Assembly (NCBI GenBank): GCA_037074765.1
Contig: JBAMDO010000062.1
Location: 189,501 to 253,500 of the forward strand
Direction of reading: 5' to 3'
Origin: Mansonella perstans
Taxonomy: Eukaryota; Nematoda; Chromadorea; Rhabditida; Onchocercidae
Length of the DNA: 64,000 nt
Of this stretch, positions 13,901 to 25,120 are shown piece after piece. The position numbers were made by a program, and so were the translations under genes. The first letter of the stretch is position 1. Each line of letters opens with the position of its first letter. Under the pieces are notes generated by a model. That model was not told the DNA's origin and did no database searches. It saw nothing but the letters and a program-made list of their open reading frames with translations.

Positions 13901-16900
13901 TTGGAAACAATTAGCTGAGCGAGCAGCAGCCAGGTTATTCTCTTGTATTTTTCTCTAAATTTCTATAAAAATTTAAGCAATGAAATTTTTAAATGTAAGT
14001 AGTGTTGTAGGAGATAAGCAATTATAAGTGAATATATTGCTTTTATAAGTAATGCTATAGGGGACAAGCATTAATGGCATCTGGTGAGTTGCATAAATTC
14101 CTTGATGCAATGCGAAAAGCTGAAATATGGGCTATGGATGCTTTGAGTCGACTTAAAACTGAAGAAACTCCACGTTCTGTCGCAGATGCTGACGTATTTA
14201 TTGCTAAACATGCTGAGAAGTTGGCCGAAATCGATGGGCGACAGGTTCTTTTGGATTATTCTTATTATCATTTGGAAAAACTACATCTGTTGTTCATTTT
14301 GCTTCATTTCATCTATTGATTTGATGTGATCATTTTTAAAATTGATTCGTGTTTTCATTGTGTTTTTTCAGCGTGAAATGTCTGAATTGCGGGAATGGAG
14401 CACAAAATTGATTGCTAAGCAGTCGGATCATAAAGGTGAAATACAGCGAGCATTAAAACGGCTCCAAAATGTGGAACATCAGTTGCGTCAGGCTTGGGAA
14501 GCTCGAAATGTTGCCTTAGCTCGAGCTCGAAATCGTCAATTGTTTGCTGATCAGGCTATTCGTGCCGAACAGTGGCTTGCATCTAAAGAAGCATTCTTGA
14601 AGCAGGTGAATACTGCATTTATGGTTGCAATTTTCTTTATTCCCATAGAAATGCTTCCCAAAATTTTCTGATATTGCTTCTCGAGTCATGCGTGCTTGGA
14701 AAGATTATATCGAATCAGCGCGCTATAAATCGGGATTTTAAAAACTTTCTGATTTATGCTCTTTTTTTCAGGCAGATATGGGTGAAAGTGTTGTTGCTGT
14801 TGATGTACTACTTAAGAAGCACTATGATTTTGAAAAAACCCTCATTGCTCAGAGTGATAAAATTGATGCTCTAAAGAAAGATGCGGATTCGCTAGCATCG
14901 TGTGATGCCGATTATCGTGATGAAATTGAGAAAATGTATGTTTGTGCGATTAAAACTAATAGTACTCATCAATAAAAGAATTTAGAAAAATTATTTTCAT
15001 CTATAATATAATTTCAATATAACATAATGATATAATTCAGAGTCAAAATTTTCTTAACTTAGTTTTTGGGGTGCATTTTTCTCGTTTTTTGGCATCATTG
15101 GGAAAGATAAAAAATGATTTTGGATTTTCAGTCGGAATGCAGTCCTCTTCCGACATGCAATGCTCATGGATTCATGCAAACGACGTCAGGAATTGTTGAA
15201 TGAATCACGCAAATTGCATGAATTTATCGATAGCTGTGGTGAATTGATGACATGGATCAATGCAAACATTCAACTTGCATACGATGAAAGTTTTTTGGAT
15301 CCAACAAATTTAAGGTTTGCTTGTATAACTTGATTTCGAAGTAATAATTTTAGGATAATGACATTAGTTTTATCTAGTTAAGTGATTCAGTCTTTGTTAA
15401 TAACAAGGATATGCATTGTTTAGTCCTTTCAAAATGATATTTGAAGAAATGGCTAATAAACTTGTTTCATATATCTACGAAATCATTAGTAATACTGCGG
15501 CGAAATTGCATATTTATTCTCTCTATTTTGTGGATCATTTTATATTCTAATGATTACTTCCTAAGCATATTACTATTATTTTGTTTAATTCTATTCTAAC
15601 TTTTCAGTAAATTATGATTCAACATCTTTACAACTTACCTAAAACATCGGAACAAGTTTTTTGCTTTGAATTTTACAATTATTAATCGCTCTTGTGTCAG
15701 TATTTTACAATTATTAATCGCTCTTATGTCATAGATCTCTAGAAAAAATTTTAAAGAAATGTTGATTAATAGAACATTTTGAATTCATAATTTTTGTAGA
15801 GCTAAATTACAAAAGCATTTGACATTTGATGCTGAATTGGAAGCTAATGAAGGTCGCGTAAAATCGATAATTGAAGTCGGTAATAAGCTTATTGCTAGCA
15901 AACATTATGCAACCGATCGAATTACTTTACAAATCGCTGAAGTAAAGCGGGGTTGGGACGAGTTGAGAAGGTAATATTCAGTGTTATAAGTAATTCATTA
16001 TTTGAAAAAATCTTTTAAACTGCATATGAATTCATTTTAAGTTTAAAATACCTTTACTGATATGAAAAATATTTGAATGGATTTTTGTCTCTATAATTAA
16101 ACTTTTTTAAAGTGTAACATACGAGCGATACCACATTCAAATTACCGTATGTGTTTTTTCCAGTACTTCAAATGATGATTAACTGTAAAAACTGGTGCGG
16201 TTATCAATTTTTTCAGTAAGTCAGAAATGAAAAAACGTCGGCTGTGGGAAGCTAATGAAGCATATCAGTTGAATCGACACATTGAAGATCTGGAGAAGTG
16301 GTTGGAGCGAGTGGAAAGCGATTTATCAAGTGAGGATCATGGAAAAGACTATATTTCAGTGGAAGCACTTATCAAAAAGCAAGATGATTTGGAGGCTGAA
16401 ATTAAATCCAGGAAAGATGCAGTAAATGAAATTGTCTCTAAAGCACATGAGTTCCAAAAACAGGTTGGAAAAAAAATTTCTTTTTTTTACTTTTATTATG
16501 AATAACAAGTAATTGTTGTTTAATTACACAGTTAACTTCCATTACTTCCTTATTTCTATTCTTCAAGATCTCTGATATCATTTTTTTTTTTTCCTTAGAA
16601 ATGCTTCATTTCAGCGAACTGTTATATACATTCATTCTTAAAGAATTGAAAAGGCACTTTTTTTTTATTTTAATATTGATACACGGCGCTTTTAGTGAAG
16701 AGATCTGTCGTTTAATAAGAGAATAGAATATGTCCAAATGAAGAATGTCGCAGATATAGTTTATATTTTGTTTTACTACTTTACGTTGGAAGTTTGTAAA
16801 TAAGTACTATCTATTTGCTACATTTAGAATAGCATTTAAAACTGTTTTAAGCCTTTTTCTTATTTTCATTCTTGCGAATATAAAAAGATTTTGTTGGTTT

Positions 16901-19900
16901 CAGCGTTATGCAACTGCTAATGAGTCATTAGAAATGGCAAAAGCTCTTGAAATACGATATAATGAACTGAAAAAACCTTGCGAAATTCGCCGCGCGAACC
17001 TGAATGATGCTTTGGCATTTTATGGATGGATGTCAGATGTAGAAGAGCAAATGGAATGGTTAAGTGATCGAAAACGACAGACAGTAAGTACGGATTACGG
17101 GGATACGTTGCATGCTGTACAATTGCTCACCAAGAAGCATGCACACCTTCAGGCTGATGTTAATAGTCGGCAGGTTAAATTTTAATTTTGCAATTTCAAT
17201 TAGGACATTTCACTTGTTTGAGAGACAAAAAAAACTAAGACTGTAAGAAAAGAATTTTTGACAAATAAACAAAAATTTTAATTGCTAATGCAATGAATGA
17301 GAAATTAGGTCATATTATTTTTCAAAACAAAAAAAGCAAAACTTTCTGCCAAAACTTTGCATGTATTTATTTTATGTAACAAAAAAAGAAAAAAATTGCT
17401 CATTCTGTTCAGGAAGCGATAGCAAAGGTCGAGAAGAAGGGTCGTGAAATGATAAAATATGGACATTTCGCATCCAACGAAATACAGGAAATTCTAGACG
17501 AACTGTCGACGTTGGTTTTATCTGTGAAAAAGTTAATAAATGAAAGAACACAAAAATTAGAAGATTCTTTGCAAAGTCAACAGGTAATTTATTTGATCAT
17601 GACAAATTAAACTTTAGATTTTGTAAGCTTCACGGAAAATTTTTGAAAAATTTAAATGCGATATTTCCATGGAATCTAATAGGGTTCGTTGATTCTATCA
17701 TTTCATTTGTTTCAGTACTATGCAGAGGCTAATGAAGCTGAGCAGTGGTTACGTGAACGTATGCCATTGGTTGCTAATAATGATATGGGTAAAGATCAAG
17801 CAGCTGCAGAAGGTCATTTGAGGCGATTGAAGACACTAGAAAATGATATAAACAAATTCAGTGATGAAATCGAAAGACTACGAAAGGAAGCAGAAATAAT
17901 GCTTGCTAGAAAACATTTTGATTCCACAAATGTTTGATTTTATTTTAATTTTTCACTTAATAATTTATTGTTTATTTTCTTATTAAGCCTTACTGCCTGT
18001 TTTCTTTTCTACTTAAATGTATTTATCGTTTCAATGATTTGCTAATTTTCAGTCTGTTTTTATTTTAAAATTCACACGTGTTATATGTATCTCTAGTTAT
18101 TGTACAAATTAGATAATTCAGATTGCCAGGAGAGCTGTCCAACTCGTTGATTTTTTTTACACTTAACTTTTCATTTTAATTTAAGTGGCATTTCTTTTTA
18201 GGTATGGTTTATTCTTTGTGACTATAGTTATTATTTTTAAGCTTTCGTACAAACAAAGCAAATTGGAAGAAATGTACAAGCAGCTCACAGATGATATTGC
18301 AAGGCGAAAGGTACAGTTGGTGGATTCAGCAAGATATCATGCATTCGTTCGTCAAATTGATGATCTCGACCGATGGCTTTCAGAGAAATTGGAAATTACT
18401 AAGCAGGAAAATTATGGTATGTATACATCGGATAGTAAAATTGAAAACTAAATTATATTTCAAGTTTTATCTTATACTGCGTAATATACCTTTTTTTATA
18501 TGGCGATTTTGTTAGCGTCTGCATCAAAGTGTAGTAGCAGCTTTAGGAAATACTTCCAGACGCACCAAATTGACTTTCAGGATCTTTGAAAATATTGATG
18601 TATTGTACCAAAAAAAAAATACCAGAAATGTTAAACATCATTGATTCTTGTTCGACCCAAAGGAATTTAAATCAGTTTTAGGTCTCGATTTGGCTGAGTG
18701 TCAAAAGCTGGTAACTGAATTTGATCAAGTTGTACGCGAATTAGCTTCTGCTGGTGAAAGAATCGCTGCAGTGAAAAGAACTCAGGTAATTCCAGTAATT
18801 ATCTTTTAACGATATTTGAAATATTTGTGAAAATGTTAGTTGTTTTCCAATTTTGTTTTACAAAAATAACATTATTTGGGGCTTTAGGAAGAACTACTTC
18901 GTAGTGGTCATCCATTTGGTGTATCCATCAAAGCAAAGGGCACTGATTTGCAACATCTTTGGTCTCGGGTCAACGAAGTAGCCATTGAACGGCAGCAGGC
19001 TTTGCAAGGAGCTGTTCAGGTTTCTGATTTAATGTTATGTTATGGCTACTCGATAGCAAAATAGGGTTTTTTTTAAAATATATCTTTGACTTTTTTCTAT
19101 GGATTATGCCTCGAAATTTTGTGCATCTCAAAATAATAGCATAGTATGGCAACTTTGTAGAGAGAAAACAAAAAAACTTTTGATATATTGTGCAGTGGCT
19201 CATTTACTCATGGAAATAAAGGAAATTATGCAAAAATCATATCTTAATGTAAATGAGATAGTAGTACGGACTAGTTGATTTTTGAGTTTATCTGTCTGTT
19301 TTTTTTTTTTAATTCTAATTTTGATATTTTTGGTCTTAATTTGACATTATTCATTGCTACCATGCTTCATATTTGGGTTTTTTTTTTTTTCCAGTTAATT
19401 GTGTTGAAGATTATATAACACAAATTGAGAACATTGCATAAAATTATATATAATCTGGAAGTTTTTGCTACTCGTTGTTTACATGCATTAAAAAAATGTC
19501 ATTGTGTCATTCATCACTTTTGGAATTATGATTACTTTAATTTATAACTTATGGTCACTTTTTAAGGTTCACAAATTTGATCAAGATGCTGATGAGACTC
19601 TTGGTTGGTTAGAAGAAAAAGAAGCACATCAAGTAGCACTTGAAGGTGAAGATATTTCGCGGGCTGATCTTCCTGCCTTGAAACAGCTAATGAATAAATA
19701 CGATGAATTTATGCGTGGTGTTATGGCAGTTGAAAAACAGGTTTTACGCTTAAATTAAAAGAAAAAATTGCTAATTTAAATTTGAATTAAGAAAAAAATG
19801 AAGTTAAAGTTATCATAATTTTATAAAATCTGTTCTTTCAGGTAAACGATTTAAGCCGTGAAGCGGAACGTTTGATATCATTGTATCCTGACACACAGGA

Positions 19901-22900
19901 ACATCTAGTGGTGCGTAAAATGGGAATGGAAGAGCAACTGAAAGATGTAATCAGTACTGCTAATAAATATTATGAGAAACTGCAGCAGATGCGAAATCTG
20001 CAATCATATTTTCAAGAACATCGTGATATAATTATGTGGATTAAACGCTTGCAACATGCTATAACAAGGCAATTATTTTAAATGTTTCCTTGCGAATTTC
20101 GACTTTTTTTTGGAATCAGATGAAACGAGAACAGTGTACTTGAAATGTATGAATTCTATCAGTAGTTATTCTTTTGAAAAACTGATTCACTGATTAAAAT
20201 CCTTGAGTGAATTTTAGTTAGGTTTCATCTTGCAGCGAATCGCTTCCGAATGATGTTGAAGGGTGCAAAACATTAATGCTAAGACATGCGGAATATCAAG
20301 CTGAAATCAATGGACGACAGCCTGCCATTGATGAATTTATTCGTAAGGGTAATAATATGATTGCTGCACAGCATATTTTATCTTCCGAAATATCTGATAA
20401 GGTTCGAATTTGTAATAATTTAAAATTTCTGCTAATTGAATAGTTTCAAATTCTGCTAGTTGAGAATTTTCAGGATTAGAAAGCAGATAAGCTAAAGATT
20501 TTCCAGTCATAACCGAATAATTAAATCTCTTAAATATTTTCAACAAGTAATCATAAAGAAATAGTACTTTACATAGGTAGAAGTAGAGGTTAAGAGTTAA
20601 TTAGTGATGTTATAAAGGACAGTATGAAACCATTTTTATATTCAAAGAGCATGGAAAAGTTCTTTTTTTTCAGATTAGGCAGCTGGAATCAGCTATAAAT
20701 TTATTGAAAGACATCTGGCAAGAACGATTGGTGCTATATGAAGAGAATTTGGATCTACAACAGTGGAAACAAGATGCGCATATCACGGATTCATGGTTAA
20801 CGGAGAAGGAAGACATGTTGAAGGAGGATTGGAGGAAGGTTGAAGATGTTGACGATGCAGATAATAAAATAAGGTTTGCTTTTGGTTCTTTTCTTTTTCC
20901 AAAATGTGCAAAATGCTTTTTCCTAATTGAAAATTAACCGATTTCCTTCATGGTCGGAAAAATTTTTTGCAATTAAATCATTTTTACGAAGACGAATAAT
21001 TTTTTTTCAGGAATTTTGATGATTTCCTGATCACATTAGAAGCTCAGGGTGAGAAGTTTGATTCATTGAAAAGGTTAACTCTTCTTGAGAAGGCTTATTC
21101 GAAACAGCGCAAGAAGGAATGTGAAAGGTTGGTTAAATCTTCTTCCACTGCTAAAATTTAGAATGCTTTATGAAAAATTCTTAGAGTAGCTTTGATCTGG
21201 AACGCAGTGGTTAATTTTTTACTTGAAAAAGCTAATATATGCTTTTTTGATCTTATTTAATTTCGTTATCTAACATAGGAGGAATTTTCTTTTGCAGAAT
21301 TCGGGCAGAGAAAGGAAAAAGTGAATCACGAAAAGAAAATATTAAAACATTTGAAAAACAAAATAAACTGCAAGATCGTCGGAAGGAACGTGAAAGACGT
21401 ATGACACAAGAAGTATCATTGATGAAACCAAGTCCGTCATGCACCGAAGAAGTGTGTGCATCGCATACTTTACCGCATCCTCGACGTGGAACCGAACCTG
21501 TTCCATGTATTGGGACAACCTCTTCAGAATCAAAAGTATGTTGTGGGGTCATCTAATTATCTTTTCCATATTGTTCTATTTAGGTGAAATCTGAAGGAAA
21601 TTCATTGTCGTTGATCGTAAAATGGAATTTTGGTGCTTAGTGAAGGATAATTTAATATTTTTTATTTGAGGAAGTACCAGCTACCCCTACAAGACAAACA
21701 ACTTTGAGCGTTTCGGAAGGTTCGTCAACAGAAACTGAAAGGATTCTGAAAACATCTGGATCTATGTTATCAATTGATGAAACCTCGACGATCCAAAGGA
21801 TAGATTCAACTCGAAGAACTCCGAAGTTTACTACAAGACGATCGAATTCATTGAAAAAAATCAAAACACGAGAAGATTTTGGACCGATTGATATGCATGG
21901 ATATTTGGATCGGAAGCAAGATTTACAGGTGTGAAATCTTGGATTTTTTACTATATTCGCTATAGTTTCTGGTATCGAACTAGTAATTTTTCATTAACGG
22001 ATCCCTCTTCTCCTTGTCACTTCGCAATAAATTGATTGTATGAATAAATTTGATATCCATTTTTTCCTTTAGCGGGAAGAAACTCAAATATTTTATAAAT
22101 CAGTTTACTTTCTTTAAGCTTCTTCAGTTTTAATATATTTTTTCCAGAGTGGTGGAAAAAAAGCAACAATACGCACATGGAAAAGATATTATACAATTCT
22201 CTGTGGGCAACTTCTATGCTTTTTCAAAGATGAAGATTCTTTTTTGGAAAATTCGGCGGCTTCTGCACCGGTTAATATCCTGAACGCGGAATGTGACGCT
22301 TGTCCTGAATATATGAAAAAAAAGAATACCTTTAGGTTAATTTTTTTCTAATTCTTAATTTATTTAATTTTCTACCTTCTATTAGTAAGTAAAGTTTCAG
22401 CTTACTTTCACTTTAAGAGCCCGTGACATATTTTGGTTTGTGGTGGAGAAAACGAGATGGTCAAACGAATAATATAATGAATTTTCTTTAGAGTTGGATC
22501 CTATGCTAGAGTAGCATCTTCGAAAAAGAAAACTATGTTTTAGGCTGAAGATACAGGATGGATCGGAGTATCTATTTGCTTGTAATGATGATGACAAGAT
22601 GTTGGAATGGGTGTTGAAAATAAGATTTCATGCGAATTTGGCACCGGCCCAGCAGCTTCGAAGCTTTGATAAGGTTTGTTTCAAATATAATATGTTGTGA
22701 AAGAGTGCGAATATAATTATAAAAAAAAAGGAATTGAAGTAGTTGAGCTTCAAAATCCAGTCAGTATACAATTTAATTTATTGGCAGTTGATAGAAATAA
22801 TTTAGAACAGAATTCACAAGTTTTCAGTTATTCGGATTATGCAGCTACATTTCAAAATGCAAGAGAGGACCATTTAGATAATTTTTCACATCTGATAAAA

Positions 22901-25009
22901 AACGCTGTAGTTATTCACTTTATCGCTTTACTTCAAAAATTAATTTAGCGGGTTTTTAGAATGAAAGCCCACCAATGTATTCACCACCACCACGACCTGG
23001 TGAAATGTTGCGACGCCACACTACAGAATTAGTTTCATCAGTAGAAGTCAATGCTTTTTCATCACTTTCCTGTGAACCCAAATCATACGGAAAACCCGGC
23101 ACCATAACTAGTAATCGTTGTAAGTTTTGCTCATATTTTTTGTTCTCATGATTATGATCTTTATGTTTATAAAGAACAAAATCTGACGCCTTATTTGATT
23201 ACTGGTACTGTTAGGATTTCTTTCGAATATACCGAATCAAATAGGAATCATTTGCTTTATGAAAACCCACAGCACTAATTCACTAGTCCTTGATAATTTT
23301 CAAATTTATTAGAAATTTTTCAGTAAAAGCTATTTATTGGAGCTAATTTTACTGTTTCATCTTACTATTCCGTCTTTTTCTACACTTTTTTGTATTCTGA
23401 CAATATTTTATTTGCGTACTTTGGTTTTACCTTAGCGTAATTTTAGTCCATGGTTGGCGTAAAGCAATGAGAGAGTAAATTAAAATCTCTTGTTTCATTT
23501 TTTTGCACCATTATCGTGATTCTGACCAACTTTCATTTTCGTTCAGTATCTTGTCATTTTGACATTTTTTTTTTGTTTTACAAGGTATTTGCATTTAAAA
23601 TAGTCTAATTTAGATGATAATCTTTATATTTTCTATTTGGATAAAATTTGCCTTATATGTTATTTCTTCCCGGGTGAAAATAAAATTTGAGTGGGTCAAA
23701 GAAGGATACTATAAATATTAACTGAAGAGCTCTAATAATTTACAATAGTTTGTCCTGGCTATTAGTTTTATAATCTTTTATAGCGCTTTCTAAAAGCAGT
23801 AACTCTTCTGATCACTTCAATACCTTCATTTCATTTTCACAAGTATTGGTTGCAAACTGTTGATTTTTAGACGACGAAGAAATGAGGCAGGAACTTCAAA
23901 ATCAAAATCAGCCTTATAAGTCGAAAACAAAAACAGTAACTTCAGTACAATGTGAAAATGGATTCGGAAATCTTGTTAGTATTGATTTTCTGCTTTTTTG
24001 AAAAGCTTTTTTAAAAATCTTTTTAAAAGATTTTATGTTGAAAAATCAGGTATAAATGGCAGAAAATCATATTATATCGCTCAGAAGTTTCGTCAGGAAA
24101 ATTCGATTGCAAGTATAAGTATCAAGCATGTGGACAAGATAGAAAGAGACAGTTTGGTACCCTTCCTATAGCATATTATTTAGCACTTTCATAGGCGAAT
24201 CCAATTATTTAAGTGGATTCATGTAGAGGTTTCACAATTGGAAAAAGGTTTATGGTGTACAATGTCAGCAAATAATTAATTTTTGACTAAAAAAAAGGAT
24301 TTTTTAAATAGAAAGGTGCACTAATTGCTTGGTTCTTGTTCATAAACTCTTTGCATAATTCGTTTTTGGTCTCTAGCTTTTGGGAGTACCTTACTGACGA
24401 AATGATGCATATTTGTTTTTCATTTCCGATTGAATTTAGGGCTTAAATTTTTTTTTTCGTTTTTTAGGATGGCCCTGAATTACAGTATCTAAATCGCGAT
24501 AAGGAAATAAATGGTAACCAGGTGTTGGACTTGGATTCGATTTCTACGGCTTCATCAGTATCTCGTCGAAATATTGGGAATATAAAAGGTGCTGATAATG
24601 ATTTTGTTTACTGGGTGGAAAGACATTCCGATTTGTCAACACAGCCAACTGCTACGCCCACTCTTGCACCGCCCGATGACACTGATTCTGTCAAAAGTGT
24701 GTTTTCTTCAAACTTCACTATGTAGTTAATAATTTAGAAAAATATCTTGATAAAATTGAAATCTGTGATGCTCCATCTGCTCATCATCCAGCTATATCAG
24801 AAGCAGTGAAACTGAGTGACTGACATACATGCATATATATTCATCTGATGTCAAATTCCTTTCATTTTTTCCCTTTATGTAGAAAATGATCGAATTTTCT
24901 TACATTTTATTTCGTTGAATTTATACCAATAATTTGTATATTTTCAGAGCGTAAAACATTTTCATTCTTCAAGCGTAGTTCACGACATAAAGAAGGTAGC
25001 AACAAATGA
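1..25009 (+). CDS. sma-1: Beta-heavy spectrin (SMA-1 type), 5'-truncated by the window edge
   Basis: Large cytoskeletal protein that pairs with alpha-spectrin to form the apical membrane skeleton of polarised cells; in C. elegans SMA-1 is needed for embryonic elongation. Seen: about 59 exons joining to roughly 3,550 residues, with tandem coiled-coil spectrin repeats (recurring patterns such as AEQWLRERMPLV and HHxx-like helix B motifs), one SH3 domain inserted early in the repeats, a PH domain and a basic C-terminus. An SH3 inside a beta-type chain with this many repeats identifies the beta-heavy class rather than the conventional beta chain (UNC-70 type). The reading frame is already open at base 2, so the calponin-homology domains and first repeats lie upstream. 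C. elegans SMA-1 is about 4,060 residues, so about six-sevenths is here. Start not in window; stop TGA at 25007-25009. Junctions near 13,543-13,812 are ambiguous. Confidence 0.95.
1900..2510 (+). other. sma-1: SH3 domain of beta-heavy spectrin, split by one intron
   Basis: The first half (ALYxY-like motif seen as VKVLYAYAGNN, acidic RT loop) ends at 1973 and the second half starts at 2396 with ILALIEKSNNDWWRILKQNG, followed by GYVPANYCKVV. The WW pair, the G-x-V-P motif and the final Y of the ligand groove are all present, so the domain should bind proline-rich ligands. The intron is phase 0 and its acceptor is TTTCAAG. The SH3 sits between spectrin repeat helices, as expected for the beta-heavy class. 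Confidence 0.92.
2396..9918 (+). other. sma-1: Beta-heavy spectrin: first part of the main repeat tract (exons 7-23)
   Basis: Exons inferred at 2396-2632, 2826-2975, 3284-3463, 3825-4031, 4203-4354, 4633-4828, 5063-5239, 5412-5561, 5873-6133, 6470-6864, 7130-7325, 7623-7733, 7817-7918, 8083-8207, 8492-8759, 9040-9185 and 9513-9918. Phases agree at every junction listed. Each repeat shows the conserved Trp of helix A (for example NLQTWIEK, LSQWIAEK, LEAWINEQ) and the helix B leader pattern LLxKHxxFE. Exon sizes vary widely and do not map one to one onto repeats. Introns hold no recognisable genes. Confidence 0.9.
15670..15731 (+). repeat. Direct repeat, 30-base unit, two copies, in a spectrin intron
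   Basis: The unit containing TTTTACAATTATTAATCGCT occurs twice 32 bases apart with a single mismatch. It is intronic (15315-15799) with no sign of function. Confidence 0.9.
18122..18145 (+). other. sma-1: Probable 24-base microexon of beta-heavy spectrin
   Basis: Between the exon ending HFDSTN (17931) and the exon starting LSYKQSKLEEMY (18242), the sequence after an AATTCAG acceptor reads IARRAVQL and is followed by GTTGAT. It is exactly eight codons, phase 0 on both sides, and it continues helix C of a spectrin repeat in register with neighbouring repeats, apart from about four extra residues. Without it the repeat would be too short. Confidence 0.6.
21298..21928 (+). other. sma-1: Beta-heavy spectrin linker between last repeat and PH domain (exons 52-53)
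   Basis: Two exons (21298-21535 and 21671-21928) encode a low-complexity, charged then Ser/Thr-rich segment with many Arg-Lys-Glu residues (DRRKERERRM) and patches such as TSSESK and STETER. This is the usual unstructured linker that follows the last repeat in PH-containing beta spectrins and could carry phosphorylation sites (inference). The end of exon 53, GPIDMHGYLDRKQDLQ, is the first strand of the PH domain. Confidence 0.85.
21885..22673 (+). other. sma-1: PH domain of beta-heavy spectrin (exons 53-55)
   Basis: Spliced from the end of exon 53, exon 54 (22148-22335) and exon 55 (22544-22673). The order is a GYLDRKQ strand, the basic loop GGKKATIRTWKRYYTIL, CFFKDED, then a variable stretch, NTFRLKIQDGSEYLFACN and the C-terminal helix with its invariant Trp (MLEWVLKIRF). 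Spectrin PH domains bind phosphoinositides and help place the chain at the membrane. All core elements are present. Confidence 0.93.
22960..25009 (+). other. sma-1: C-terminal tail of beta-heavy spectrin (exons 56-59)
   Basis: Exons 22960-23119, 23871-23974, 24468-24696 and 24948-25009. The tail is proline- and serine-rich (SPPMYSPPPRPGEM) and ends RKTFSFFKRSSRHKEGSNK before a TGA. A final K-rich FSFFK-type motif is typical of PH-containing spectrin C-termini, which supports the last short exon. Without that splice, reading on from 24696 would reach a stop at 24723-24725. The phase 1 donor GTGTGT at 24697 and the TTTTCAG acceptor fit exactly. Confidence 0.8.
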
Positions 25010-25114
25010 AGAAATTAACGGAAATGTTTACAACAGTGTTTGATTCTTTTTCAAATTGTTTAATATTGTTAAAAATATTTTTAAAAGAATGTTATCAAAA
25101 TGCATACCAAAAAA

Positions 25115-25120
25115 AATAAA
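25115..25120 (+). other. Poly(A) signal for the beta-heavy spectrin gene
   Basis: AATAAA lies 106 bases after the stop codon and is the first canonical hexamer downstream. It is probably the 3' end of the transcript, though many AT-rich chance hexamers occur in this window. Confidence 0.5.

Larger units (their letters stand above)
10222..21127 (+). other. sma-1: Beta-heavy spectrin: second part of the main repeat tract (exons 24-51)
   Basis: Exons inferred at 10222-10335, 10784-10894, 11079-11228, 11397-11588, 11939-12148, 12367-12476, 12580-12709, 12944-13152, 13317-~13543, 13812-13933, 14061-14244, 14372-14605, 14772-14935, 15132-15314, 15800-15970, 16217-16463, 16904-17173, 17413-17583, 17716-17931, 18122-18145, 18242-18416, 18682-18785, 18888-19019, 19567-19740, 19842-20068, 20236-20401, 20674-20873 and 21011-21127. 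Repeats continue with clear helix A tryptophans. Choosing the donor at 13153 rather than one further on restores the conserved Trp (NEAWMQVQVK). The exon ending at 20068 appears to use a GC donor. The 13,543-13,812 junction does not phase cleanly with the best-aligned donor. Confidence 0.85.
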
